In this document: piece after piece, positions 18,124 through 26,281 of the stretch
Layout: each line of letters opens with the position of its first letter
Numbering within the stretch: the first letter of the stretch is position 1
DNA from: DATMER01 sp963741305
Lineage (GTDB): Bacteria > Acidobacteriota > Thermoanaerobaculia > Multivoradales > UBA5704
DNA length: 64,000 nt
Direction: 5' to 3'
Assembly: GCA_963741305.1 (NCBI GenBank)
Contig: CAVUHL010000003.1
Span: 3,472,001-3,536,000 of the forward strand
The notes under the pieces: model-generated
The model's input: only the letters and a program-made list of their open reading frames with translations
Databases searched by the model: none
What the model was told of the DNA's origin: nothing
Translations under genes and position numbers: made by a program

Positions 18124-18375
18124 CGGTTCCACCCGCGGCGCGGATGTCCAAACCCGCCATTCGGACGGTTCAACCCGCCGGTTGGATCGTTCAACCCGCC
18201 ATTCGGACGGTTGAAATGGGGAAGCGGACGGTTCAACCCGCCATCTGGACGATTCCGCTCCCCGGTTGAACCGTCCATTTCGCCATTCGGACGGTTAAAC
18301 CGGCGGTTTGGACGGTTCAACCCGTGGGTTGGGCCGCCCACTTCCCTTCGCGAACCGTCCAAACCGCGCCCTGGA
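18124..18375 (-). repeat. 21-bp-period tandem array 1 (about 12 units)
   Basis: Twelve consecutive 21-bp units with no gain or loss of phase. The best conserved stretch is CGGTTCAACCCGCCATTCGG; read on the minus strand the core is CCGTCC(G/A)A. Weaker in-phase similarity extends back to about 18040. All three frames on one strand are largely open because the period is a multiple of three, giving heptads such as GLNRPNG or FGRFNPP, but no start, ribosome site or codon pattern supports a gene. It begins inside a truncated nucleotidyltransferase and ends about 30 bp before a broken acetyltransferase gene. Same period and related core as the array at 48530-48949, opposite orientation. Confidence 0.85.
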
Positions 18376-18407
18376 CTCTCTAGGTTCCGCGATAGACTCC
18401 CCGCGAC

Positions 18408-18895
18408 ATGACCTCAAAAGCCGCCGCCTTCTTCGCGAGCACAGAGCTCGCCGCGCGCATCGAGCGTGCGGAGAGCCAATTCGTCCTTTCGGGCGCTGAG
18501 GCCGTGCGCCGGCGCAATCCCGAGGTTCTGACCATCCCAGCGTTCCGACGGACGAGGAGTTTCCGCGCGAGGTGCTCGAACGGGTGATGAGCGACCTTGC
18601 GAGCGCGTCCGGCTTCTCTCGGTATCTGGCTCGGCGCGGCAGCGAGATCGCGGGCGGGGGCAGCCTGTGCATGGGGGACGGCGTGGCGCTGCTTTGCGGC
18701 GCGGCTACCCTGCCCGCCCATCGCAGAAAAGGTGTGCAGACCGCGCTCCTGCTCTCTCGGCTCGACCTCGCCCGGGATGCCGGGTGCGACGTCGCAGTGG
18801 TGACCACCCAGCCGGGCTCGAAGTCGCAGGAAAACGTGCAGCGCCAGGGTTTCCAGCTCCTCTACACCCGCGCCGTGCTGATCCGCGAGCGATGA
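18408..18895 (+). pseudogene. GNAT-family acetyltransferase gene with internal deletion and frameshift
   Basis: The frame from ATG 18408 encodes AARIERAESQFVLSGAEAVR and continues NPEVLTIP, then stops early. A different frame carries the second half from about 18545: DEEFPREVLERVM, GFSRYLARRGSEIAGGGSL, then GNAT acetyl-CoA motif RRKGVQTALL, and QRQGFQLLYTRAVLIRE to the stop at 18895. The central portion expected in intact relatives is missing, so this is a deletion plus frame change. The stop overlaps the next gene's ATG. A downstream ATG at 18572 could give only a partial product. Confidence 0.7.
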
Positions 18896-19647
18896 CCGCT
18901 CTGCTGCGCTGGATGCTGCGCATCACCGCCGTCATCGGGCTCTTGTTCCTCGCCCTATTGCTCTTCATGTGGTTCCTTCGGGAGTCCGAGTCCATGAGCA
19001 GCAGTGATTTGCCGGGCCCCGCTCTGTGGCCGACCGCGGCGTTCTCTGCGGTGAGCCTGGTCTGGATCCTGGTTCCGGTTCTCGGCCTGATTGCGCTGCG
19101 GAAGCAGTGGCGGGTACCCGCGAAGGCCTTCCTGGTGTTCGCCTCGATCCTTCCGCTCGCTAGCCTGCTGATCATGATGACCGCTTTGCGCGAGGAGTTG
19201 AGCACCCTCGGGCTCAACGGGCTGGTGCTCGGGGTCCCGGCCTGGTGGTGGGTGATCTGCCTGCTCGCCTCGACCACGCCTGTGCTGCGAGAGATGGGAC
19301 TCGTGCCACGGCTGTGGGAGCGCGCGATTCCCGGTGTCACCCTCGCGGCGGCTGGTGCCATGTTTGCCGCGGTCTCGTGGTGCAGAGTCGAATGCACCTC
19401 CCCAGCGGACGAAGCCCTGGCATCTTTGCGCCCCGGCATGCAGTGGAGGGAGGTCATGCAGACCTCCGCCAAGCTCTGCCGGGCTTCGCGGTCCGATGTG
19501 TCCGCCGGAGTGATGTGGCTACGCTGCCAGCCCACTCCCCCATTCGCCTGCTCACCCACTCTCGTGCCGTCGATCGAGCTCAAGTTCCAGACGGGCGGCA
19601 AGCTCGTCTGGTGGCGCGAGCGGATGCTGTGGCTCCCAGGAAGATGA
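18892..19647 (+). CDS. Membrane protein of unknown function, tandem copy 1
   Basis: A 251-residue protein with about five transmembrane segments in the first two thirds (LRWMLRITAVIGLLFLALLL, LVWILVPVLGLIAL, AWWWVICLLASTT among them) and a C-terminal soluble stretch with ASLRPGMQWREVMQTSAKLC and GVMWLRCQPT. The ATG overlaps the acetyltransferase stop. It is clearly homologous to the next gene over its full length, including the ALRKQW, RLWERAI and WWRERM motifs. Cysteines in the C-terminal part are shared. The family is not recognised. Confidence 0.72.
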   Translation: MTALLRWMLRITAVIGLLFLALLLFMWFLRESESMSSSDLPGPALWPTAAFSAVSLVWILVPVLGLIALRKQWRVPAKAFLVFASILPLASLLIMMTALREELSTLGLNGLVLGVPAWWWVICLLASTTPVLREMGLVPRLWERAIPGVTLAAAGAMFAAVSWCRVECTSPADEALASLRPGMQWREVMQTSAKLCRASRSDVSAGVMWLRCQPTPPFACSPTLVPSIELKFQTGGKLVWWRERMLWLPGR

Positions 19648-20432
19648 TGACGACGATACTGCCGGCCCTCACCTGGTCAGGCATCCTGCTGCGCTGGATG
19701 CTGCGCATCACCGCCGCCTTCGGGCTCTTGTCCCTCGCCGGAGCGATCTGGCTCTGGCTCGCTCCGGTGTTAAGGGGCAACGATCTTCCGGGCATCGGTT
19801 CGGGGCTGATTCCGGTTTTCCTCGGATCAGGCCTGATCTACACCCTGGTTCCGGCTCTCGGCCTGACCGCGTTGCGGAAGCAGTGGGCAATGCCGGCGAG
19901 GCTCTTCCTGGTGCTTGTCTCGGTCCTTCCGGTCGCTACCCTGCTGATCATGATGGCCGACGTGCGCGAGGAGGCGAGCGCCTCCGAGCTCAACTGGGCG
20001 GTGATCCTGATCCCGGCCTGGTGGTGGGCGGTCTGCCTGCTCGCCTCGACCACGCCTGCGCTGCGGGCCATGGGCCTTGTGCCACGGCTCTGGGAACGCG
20101 CGATTCATGGCATCGCCCTCGCGGCGGCCGGTGCCGTGGTGATCATGGTCGCGTGGTGCAATATCGAATGCGACTCTCCCGCGGAGGACGCATTGGCGTC
20201 GTTGCGCCCCGGCATGACCTGGGCCGAAGTCGTCAAGACCTCGGCCAAGATCTGCAAGATGTCGAAGGCTGAAGTGTACGCGGGCGTGATGTGGCTGCGC
20301 TGCCAGCCCACCGCCCCATCCGTCTGCGCCGGCGCACCCACTCTCGCGACGGCGATCGAGCTCAGGTTCCAGAACGACGAGCTCCTCTGGTGGCGGGAGC
20401 GGGTGCGGCTGGTCGGCTTCGCGCCGCGCTAG
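19644..20432 (+). CDS. Membrane protein of unknown function, tandem copy 2
   Basis: A 262-residue paralogue of the previous gene. It has the same order of membrane helices (LLRWMLRITAAFGLLSLAGA near residue 15) and the same C-terminal segment (ASLRPGMTWAEVVKTSAKIC, GVMWLRCQPT, LLWWRERVRL). The start ATGATG overlaps the upstream stop, so translation is coupled. CCAGGAAG lies just before. The pair arose by tandem duplication. Function unknown. Confidence 0.72.
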   Translation: MMTTILPALTWSGILLRWMLRITAAFGLLSLAGAIWLWLAPVLRGNDLPGIGSGLIPVFLGSGLIYTLVPALGLTALRKQWAMPARLFLVLVSVLPVATLLIMMADVREEASASELNWAVILIPAWWWAVCLLASTTPALRAMGLVPRLWERAIHGIALAAAGAVVIMVAWCNIECDSPAEDALASLRPGMTWAEVVKTSAKICKMSKAEVYAGVMWLRCQPTAPSVCAGAPTLATAIELRFQNDELLWWRERVRLVGFAPR

Positions 20433-20434
20433 AT

Positions 20435-20797
20435 CTAGCTCGACTTCGGCGCGAGGAAGGGCGTACCTTCCCTCTCCAGACTGATCAGCACCTGGTCGAG
20501 GACCGCTTCCAGCTCGGCGTCGGTTGCGGCTCCCTGGGCGGGATCCAACTCGGGAATCAGGTTCGCGGCTTCGATGCACGCCGGGCCACTGCACTCGCGG
20601 AAGCTCGTCGCCACGTGGCCCAGGGCAGCGTGCCGCGCGGCGGCGTGGAGATTCGCACGAAGGGTTTCCAGGAAGAGGCCGTTGGCAGCGGCCTGGACCT
20701 CGGGCAGCGGAGCGGTCCGGAAGGGAGCGTGCTCGGCTTCGAACGCCGGAAGGTTGCCGAGGAAACGAAGGGCCGATGTGGAGAGGCTCTGCTGCAT
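20435..20797 (-). CDS. Small hypothetical protein
   Basis: A 120-residue, mostly helical and acidic protein with no signal peptide. It starts at ATG 20797 with GGAG eight bases upstream, which supports a real gene. It contains ECSGPACIEAANLIPELD, with two Cys spaced by four residues, and ends APKSS. It ends 2 bp from the convergent membrane-protein gene. It may belong to a loose set of short Cys-containing proteins in this window (24575-24838, 30611-30904), though similarity is weak. No family recognised. Confidence 0.65.
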   Translation of the reverse strand: MQQSLSTSALRFLGNLPAFEAEHAPFRTAPLPEVQAAANGLFLETLRANLHAAARHAALGHVATSFRECSGPACIEAANLIPELDPAQGAATDAELEAVLDQVLISLEREGTPFLAPKSS

Positions 20798-20893
20798 GTT
20801 CGTGCTCCTTTTGTTGTCGAGATCTTAAGGAATTGCACGAAAGCCCACGACGCCCGTCAAGGCGGGACGCTCAACATGCCGGGGTAGTGCGGC

Positions 20894-20915
20894 GGCCTAC
20901 CCGTCGGGGTAGCCC
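20894..20915 (-). terminator. Hairpin downstream of the vWA gene
   Basis: GGCCTACCC / GGGTAGCCC with a GTCG loop and one mismatch, 19 bp beyond the stop of the leftward vWA gene. There is no U-tract on that strand, so it is only a possible terminator or RNA-stabilising hairpin. Confidence 0.35.
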
Positions 20916-20933
20916 GCCGTCCTCCCCGATTCG

Positions 20934-22493
20934 TCAGGGCTGCTTGGCTGCGGTGAAGATGTCCTCGAGCGTGTTGAACAGCTCGCCGGGCGTCCCAGGC
21001 CGCAGAGGCGCGCCCGTTCCCCCGTTGACGGCCATGCAGTCGAGCTGCGAGAGGGCCGCCGGGTCGGAGCCGAGGCCCACCGCGAAGGTCTCGACGCCCT
21101 GCTGGCTGTGAAGCGCGGCCACCGTCGCGCAGGGGTCCACGCTGCAGGTGTCGACGCCTTCATCGGTGAGGACCACCAGGACCTTCCTGCGGCACAGCCA
21201 GTCGGGGTCGTTCGCGGCCGCGATGCCTTGCCAGCCCGCGGTGGGCAAGCAGGTGCCCTGGGCGCAGCCGGCATACCAGGTGCGGAAGTTTCTCAGGGCA
21301 TTGCCCAGAGGGGTCGAACCGACGGCGGTCAGGGGCCGGCGGTTCTCGTCCTTGAGGCGCAGGAAGGCATCGGTGCCCAGCGGTAGGTTGCGCAGATAGG
21401 GAGCGATCCTGAAATCGGGAGTGTCCAGGGGATTGCCCGCGAGGTTTGGCGCGAGCCGCACCTGAATGTCGGAGAGATGATCGTTCGTCCAGTCCAGCGG
21501 AATCACGTCGCCCACCGTGAAGAAGGATCCCCGGGGATCCGAAGAATTCGTGAGCCAGCGGAGGCTGTAGCCGCTGAACCGGTCCGACGTGGTGTCGGTG
21601 TTCGGATCCCAGCCCGAGCAGGTGTTCGTGGCCGAAACGTCATTCGCGTACCCCTGCTGGAAATAGCTGAGCTCCGGATTGGTGCGGTTGGGGTTGGTGA
21701 GGGCGTTGTCCCAGGAGAGGAATTCGCTGACGCGGGACCATGTCATGACCTGCTGGGTGAAGGCGTTGAACGCGGAACAGGTGGGCGAGGTGCACCGGTC
21801 GAGACGGGCGGTGACCTGGAGGGTCGGGTCGCCCAGGACGCCGGACAGCGGCGTGTAGGTGACCTTCATGTGGGTGGTGCCCTGACGGATGTAGAAGACC
21901 ACGTTCTGGTTGAAGCGCGCGCCGCCCTTGGGCAGGCGCTGGACCCGGCCGACTTCCCACGGATCGTTCAGGTCCGCGGGCTTGAGCCCCATGCAGCCGA
22001 TCTCGTTGTCGTTGCTTCCGGTGTCGCAGTTCCACAGATATCCGAAAACCTCCTGCGCCCCCGAAGGCGGGTATTGAACGCCCAGCAGGGAGGGCCCGGC
22101 GCTCTGGGCCTCGTAGATCCAGTGCTTGGCCTCCGCCCTGACCTGGTCCTGGTTGAAGGAGGCGAAGCCGAACTGGATGTCTCCCGCCTCCAGCACTTCG
22201 TCCGCGAGAGCGGCCGTGAGCACTTCCTTGACCATGTGGAGCTTGGAGGCCGGATCGTCTCCCTGGAGGGGCACGAAGCAGTTGCCCGTGGGGCAGAGGG
22301 TCGGACACTCCCCGAGGTCGAACTGATCCTGCGTACACCGCGAGCTGAAGTTCAGGGAGCCCGAGGTGTCGAGCAGGATGAAGACGTAGGGTGCCCGGGT
22401 CTCAGGACAGACCGGCGGTTCTTCCTGGGCAGCAATGGGTGCGGCGGCGAGGCACAGCAGCGCGGCTGCGGCAAGCGAACGGATTCCGCTCAT
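20934..22493 (-). CDS. Secreted von Willebrand factor A-domain protein
   Basis: A 519-residue protein with a signal peptide (about 1-22, cleaved near IAAQ). A vWA fold starts with VFILLDTSGSLNF, whose DxSxS is a MIDAS metal site, and ends far away with LVVLTDEGVDTC and ETFAVGLGSDPAALSQLDC. A long insert rich in Asn, aromatic residues and Cys pairs (about 150-340) splits it, as in PilY1-like or adhesion proteins. It has many Cys, probably disulphide-bonded in the periplasm or outside. GAGGAATCC precedes the ATG. There are no adjacent pilus genes, so its partner is unknown. Confidence 0.82.
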   Translation of the reverse strand: MSGIRSLAAAALLCLAAAPIAAQEEPPVCPETRAPYVFILLDTSGSLNFSSRCTQDQFDLGECPTLCPTGNCFVPLQGDDPASKLHMVKEVLTAALADEVLEAGDIQFGFASFNQDQVRAEAKHWIYEAQSAGPSLLGVQYPPSGAQEVFGYLWNCDTGSNDNEIGCMGLKPADLNDPWEVGRVQRLPKGGARFNQNVVFYIRQGTTHMKVTYTPLSGVLGDPTLQVTARLDRCTSPTCSAFNAFTQQVMTWSRVSEFLSWDNALTNPNRTNPELSYFQQGYANDVSATNTCSGWDPNTDTTSDRFSGYSLRWLTNSSDPRGSFFTVGDVIPLDWTNDHLSDIQVRLAPNLAGNPLDTPDFRIAPYLRNLPLGTDAFLRLKDENRRPLTAVGSTPLGNALRNFRTWYAGCAQGTCLPTAGWQGIAAANDPDWLCRRKVLVVLTDEGVDTCSVDPCATVAALHSQQGVETFAVGLGSDPAALSQLDCMAVNGGTGAPLRPGTPGELFNTLEDIFTAAKQP

Positions 22494-22591
22494 GAGGATT
22501 CCTCAGAGATTTCGATGCGGAGGAGCCCGCATCGAGATGAAGCCATGAAGTTGTCTGCGGAGAAGTGGCCCGAGGGGCAAATGTATTTCGG

Positions 22592-23638
22592 TCAGGGCAG
22601 CAGCATGACCTTCGTGCATCCCTCCACCCGCCGATCGAAGAGGTCGTAGCCGTGCGGGCCCTGGTCTAGCGGAAGACGGTGCGAGATCAGGACGCCGAGG
22701 TCGTACTTCCCCGATTGGATCAGTGGCAGGAGGCGGTCCATGTAGGCGCGGGCGGGACAGCGCCCGGCGCGGTAGGTGAGGTTCTTGTCATAGGCCTCGC
22801 CCGGCGCGAAGGCGAGGTGGGCTTCGACGTGGACCCCGACAGCCGCGATCGTGCCGCCCGGACGGACGAGGCCGAAGGCGAGGCGCGAGGCCTCGGGTGT
22901 CCCGACGGCTTCCACCACGGCATCGGCTCCCCGGCCTTCCGTCTCTTCCCGGATGCGCTCGATCGGGTCTTCCGCCTGGAAATCGACCGGCTCGGCTCCC
23001 CAGCGCGCGGCCAGGGCCAGACGGTCGGGGAGCGCGTCCACCGCAAAGACCCTCTCCGCTCCCAGCTCGCGGGCGGCGATCACCGCCATCAACCCAACCG
23101 GACCGCAGCCGACGACGGCGACGCTCTTCCCGGGACCCGCTCCAGCGCTCTCGGCTCCGAACCAGCCGGTCGCGAGGATGTCTCCGGCGAAGAGCGCCAG
23201 CTCGGGCGGAGTGCCCTCGGGAACGGCAACGAGGGTCGAGTCCGCCAGCGGCACCCGGACGTACTCGGCCTGCACGCCATGCAACCCTTTTCCCTCCTGT
23301 ACCCAGCCGAGCAGCTGCCCCCGGACACAGCGGGCGGTCAGGCCCACCCGGCAGTAGAAGCAGTCGCCGCAGCTCGTGGTGAACGGGCTCACCACGGGGT
23401 CGCCCGGCCGGAAGCGGGTCACCGCCGGGCCAGCCTCCACCACCTCCCCCGCCAGCTCATGCCCCATGACCGTGCCGGCATCGAGCCCGGTTTCGAGGCC
23501 GCGGTAGACGTGGAGGTCCGAGCCGCAGATCGCGGCAGCCCGCACCCGGACGATCGCATCCCCCGGGTCGATCAGCGTGGGGTCGGGTACGGTCGAGCAG
23601 GCGATCCTGCGGACGTCTTCGAAGATCAGGGCCTTCAT
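22592..23638 (-). CDS. Zinc-dependent alcohol dehydrogenase (MDR family)
   Basis: A 348-residue medium-chain dehydrogenase. The catalytic zinc site includes CGSDLHVYRG and GHELAGEV. The structural zinc site is CGDCFYCRVGLTARC, and the Rossmann motif is VAVVGCGPVGLMAV. The length and order match glutathione-independent formaldehyde or threonine-dehydrogenase-like enzymes. The substrate cannot be set. ATG at 23638 is chosen because the family's first strand (MKALIFEDV) begins there. It is divergent from phosphoglycerate mutase, with a 54-bp shared promoter region. Confidence 0.9.
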   Translation of the reverse strand: MKALIFEDVRRIACSTVPDPTLIDPGDAIVRVRAAAICGSDLHVYRGLETGLDAGTVMGHELAGEVVEAGPAVTRFRPGDPVVSPFTTSCGDCFYCRVGLTARCVRGQLLGWVQEGKGLHGVQAEYVRVPLADSTLVAVPEGTPPELALFAGDILATGWFGAESAGAGPGKSVAVVGCGPVGLMAVIAARELGAERVFAVDALPDRLALAARWGAEPVDFQAEDPIERIREETEGRGADAVVEAVGTPEASRLAFGLVRPGGTIAAVGVHVEAHLAFAPGEAYDKNLTYRAGRCPARAYMDRLLPLIQSGKYDLGVLISHRLPLDQGPHGYDLFDRRVEGCTKVMLLP

Positions 23639-23692
23639 GGGGGAGCAGGATACGTGTTTTCCGCTACAGTTTGCCCTCGAAAGGGGGGCTGC

Positions 23693-24436
23693 ATGAGGAA
23701 GCTGGTACTTCTCCGGCATGGGGAGAGCACCTGGAACCTGGAAAACCGGTTCACGGGCTGGACCGACGTGGACCTCACACCCAAGGGGATCGAGGAGGCC
23801 AAGGAGGCCGGGCGGCTGCTGAACGAAGGCGGGTACACGTTCGACGTGGCCTACACGTCTCTGCTCAAGCGCGCCATCCGCACCCTGTGGATCACGATGG
23901 ACGGCATGGACCTTATGTGGATCCCCGTCCATCGGAGCTGGCGGCTGAACGAGCGCCACTATGGAGCGCTCCAGGGCCTGAACAAGGCCGAGACGGCGGC
24001 GAAGTACGGCAACGAGCAGGTGCTCGTCTGGCGCCGCAGCTTCGCCACGCCGCCCCCTCCCCTGACGCCGGACGACCCGCGCCACCCTTCCAAAGACCGG
24101 CGCTATGCCGGCCTCTCGCCTGAGGAACTGCCGGTCGCGGAGTCGCTCAAGGACACCATCGACCGCTTCCTCCCCTACTGGCACGGGACGATCGTCCCCG
24201 AGATCCAGAGCGGCAGGAGGGTCGTGATCGCGGCCCACGGCAACAGCCTGCGCGCCCTGGTCAAGCACCTGGACGGCATCTCAGAGGAGGAGATTGTGGG
24301 CTTGAACATCCCCACCGGCATTCCGCTGGTCTACGAGCTGGATGACGACTTGAAACCGATCCGGCACTACTACCTGGGAGATCCGGAAGCGGCGCAGAAG
24401 GCGGCGGAAGCGGTGGCGAAGCAGGGGAAGGCTTGA
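23693..24436 (+). CDS. gpmA: 2,3-bisphosphoglycerate-dependent phosphoglycerate mutase
   Basis: A 247-residue protein of normal GpmA length. The phosphohistidine motif is LVLLRHGESTWN with FTGWTDVDL, the catalytic Glu is in RLNERHYGALQG, and the second His is in AAHGNSLRAL. It interconverts 3- and 2-phosphoglycerate in glycolysis and gluconeogenesis. AAAGGGGGG lies 5 bases before the ATG, and a -10-like TACAGT lies near 23664. It appears monocistronic, followed by a palindromic repeat. Confidence 0.95.
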   Translation: MRKLVLLRHGESTWNLENRFTGWTDVDLTPKGIEEAKEAGRLLNEGGYTFDVAYTSLLKRAIRTLWITMDGMDLMWIPVHRSWRLNERHYGALQGLNKAETAAKYGNEQVLVWRRSFATPPPPLTPDDPRHPSKDRRYAGLSPEELPVAESLKDTIDRFLPYWHGTIVPEIQSGRRVVIAAHGNSLRALVKHLDGISEEEIVGLNIPTGIPLVYELDDDLKPIRHYYLGDPEAAQKAAEAVAKQGKA

Positions 24437-24437
24437 G

Positions 24438-24554
24438 GCGCCTGGGGTTGAAACCCCAGGCTAGACGGGTTCAGCCCCGACAGGGCTGGAGGTTACCTTG
24501 TTTTCGCGCTGGAGGCGCGACACACGTCTAGTCTGGGGTTTCAACCTCAGGCGG
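24438..24554. repeat. Palindromic intergenic element with 30-bp terminal inverted repeats
   Basis: The ends are near-perfect inverse copies: CCTGGGGTTGAAACCCCAGG with CTAGACG on the left, CGTCTAG with TCTGGGGTTTCAACCTCAGG on the right. Each end is itself palindromic. Between them lie two smaller hairpins (AGCCCcgacaGGGCT and GCGCtggagGCGC). It sits between gpmA and a small leftward gene and may act as a bidirectional terminator. It resembles REP/MITE-like elements of large soil-bacterial genomes, from memory. Confidence 0.8.
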
Positions 24555-24574
24555 ACGGTGGCTCTTCTACCCTT

Positions 24575-24838
24575 CTACCCCGCCAGCTCCGAAAGCGCCA
24601 CGTGCAGAGCCATCACCGGGTTGGATGACCCGCTCAGCTCGGTGATCAGCTCCTTCTCGAAGCGGTACAACGCGGCGGCATACCCCTCGACGGGCAGGGC
24701 GGGATCTGCGAAGAGACGCAGGCCCGCGGAGCAGCTCAGGCAGCCCTCCTGCAGATGGGCCAGGATCTCCGGGCTCCCCTGGCGCAGGGCCAGCTCCGGG
24801 CGAAACTCCAATCGGGTGTTGTTGACCAGGCTCTTCAC
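24575..24838 (-). CDS. Small HxxxC-xx-C zinc-finger-like protein
   Basis: An 87-residue protein with HLQEGCLSCSAGLRLF, a His-Cys-Cys arrangement like the ZAS zinc fold of anti-sigma factors, but with no membrane segment. The rest is helical (YAAALYRFEKELITEL). The start is GTG with GGAGGAAG four bases away. It is similar in layout to the product of 30611-30904 (HLLKGCATC...RFDRGLRAE). It diverges from the RND efflux operon. Role unknown; a short regulatory adaptor is possible. Confidence 0.65.
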   Translation of the reverse strand: MKSLVNNTRLEFRPELALRQGSPEILAHLQEGCLSCSAGLRLFADPALPVEGYAAALYRFEKELITELSGSSNPVMALHVALSELAG

Positions 24839-25030
24839 AGTGCTTCCTCCATCACTCTCAACTCTTTAGACGCCCCAGCAGAGAAATAGTTGCAGCCGTT
24901 TTGGAGTTCCCTCTACCGGGAGAGTGACCGGGCGGGGCGGTTCCATTTCGTCGGCTGGCCTGCAACCTTGGGCGCGCCCGCACGTCTAAAGTTACTCCTG
25001 CCTGTTCTGCGCGCTACCGGAGAGAGATAC
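24839..25030. promoter_or_regulatory. Divergent control region with spaced CTTTAGACG inverted sites
   Basis: The region lies between the leftward zinc-finger-like gene and the rightward RND operon. CTTTAGACG at 24864-24872 recurs inverted as CGTCTAAAG at 24983-24991, about 110 bp apart, each near one gene. They could be operator half-pairs, or traces of the palindromic element that also carries CGTCTAG. No clear -35/-10 pair was found. Confidence 0.3.
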
Positions 25031-26260
25031 ATGTCGAGATTTTTTGCTGTGTTGCTGTTGATTTCGGGGCCATTCCTCGCCTCCTGTGGCGGAGGGGACC
25101 GTACCGCCGCGGCCTCCAATCCCCCTTCCCAGAAGGAGGAACGTTCCGGAGGGGCGGGATCCCTCACGGCCCGCGAGGTCCGCATCGTCCGGGCTGAGAC
25201 CGGAAACCTGGCCCGCACCGTCGTCGTCTCGGGCACCCTTGGGGCTGACGAGGAGGCCGAGCTTGGACCGAAGGTCGCCGGCCGGCTGACCTCTCTCGCC
25301 GTGGACCTGGGCGACCACGTCCGCCGCGGCCAGGTTCTGGCCCGGCTCTCCCCCACCGACTTCGAGCTCCGCGTCCGCCAAGCCGAGAGCGCCCTCCAGC
25401 AGGCACGGGCCCAGCTCGGACTGCCGGCGGGCGGACCGGCCCGGACTGTCGATCCGGACGAAACCGCCGTCGTCAAACAGGCTTCCGCGAACTTGACCCA
25501 GGCGCGGCTCACGCGCGACCGCATGACCCGCCTCCTCGAGCAGCAGCTCATCCCCCAGCAGGATTTCGACGCCGCCGAGGCCTCCCTGCAAGTCGCCGAG
25601 GCACGCCACCAGGAGGCGATCGAGACCGCCCGCACCCGCCAGGCGCTGATCAGCCAGCGGATGTCCGAGCTGGAGATCGCCCGCCAGGCACTTCGGGATT
25701 CGGCCATCACGGCCCCGTTCGACGGCATGATCCGCGAGCGGCAGGCCGGGGTGGGCGACTACGTGAGCCCGGGCCAGCCGGTGGTCGTGCTCGTCCGGGT
25801 CAACCCGCTGCGCCTGCGCCTGGAGGTGCCGGAGCGCGAGGCGGCCGGAGTGCGCGGCGGCCAATCCGTGCGCCTCACGGTCGAGGGTGCCCCTGGAACC
25901 CACGAGGGGCATGTGGCGCGGATCAGCCCCGCCATCCGCGAGGAGAGCCGCACGCTGCTCGTCGAGGCCGAGGTGCCCAACCCGGGCGGCAAGCTGCGCC
26001 CCGGCTCCTTTGCCAAGGCCGAGATCGTGACCCAGGCGGACGAGCCCGCCGTGCTGGTCCCCACTTCCTCCATCGTCAGCTTCGCCGGCATCGAGAAGCT
26101 GATCGGCGTGGCGGACGGCAAGGCCGTCGAGAAGCGCGTCAAGACCGGCCGGCGTTCCGGCGACCGGGTCGAGATCCTGGATGGGGCTGCCGCCGGCGAC
26201 ATAGTGGTGGTCGAGCCCGGCAACCTGGTGGACGGCCAGCCCGTCACCATCGTCCCCTGA
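25031..26260 (+). CDS. RND efflux periplasmic adaptor lipoprotein (MexA/AcrA type)
   Basis: A 409-residue adaptor with a lipoprotein signal (LLISGPFLASCGGG, lipobox LASC, about 17). Lipoyl halves appear in GPKVAGRLTSLAVDLGDHVR (about 79-98) and SAITAPFDGMIRERQAG. A long coiled-coil hairpin lies between (about 110-220), and a beta-barrel with VNPLRLRLEVPEREA follows. The start ATG 25031 is preceded by GGAGAG. It pairs with the RND pump 21 bp downstream and needs a TolC-type channel encoded elsewhere. Confidence 0.93.
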   Translation: MSRFFAVLLLISGPFLASCGGGDRTAAASNPPSQKEERSGGAGSLTAREVRIVRAETGNLARTVVVSGTLGADEEAELGPKVAGRLTSLAVDLGDHVRRGQVLARLSPTDFELRVRQAESALQQARAQLGLPAGGPARTVDPDETAVVKQASANLTQARLTRDRMTRLLEQQLIPQQDFDAAEASLQVAEARHQEAIETARTRQALISQRMSELEIARQALRDSAITAPFDGMIRERQAGVGDYVSPGQPVVVLVRVNPLRLRLEVPEREAAGVRGGQSVRLTVEGAPGTHEGHVARISPAIREESRTLLVEAEVPNPGGKLRPGSFAKAEIVTQADEPAVLVPTSSIVSFAGIEKLIGVADGKAVEKRVKTGRRSGDRVEILDGAAAGDIVVVEPGNLVDGQPVTIVP

Positions 26261-26281
26261 CCGTAGAGCTAGAGGTACTGC

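Noticed and set aside
18025..18411. Heptad-repeat protein encoded by array 1
   Set aside because: Same reason; several frames on both strands are equally open, and the frame runs into the acetyltransferase start.
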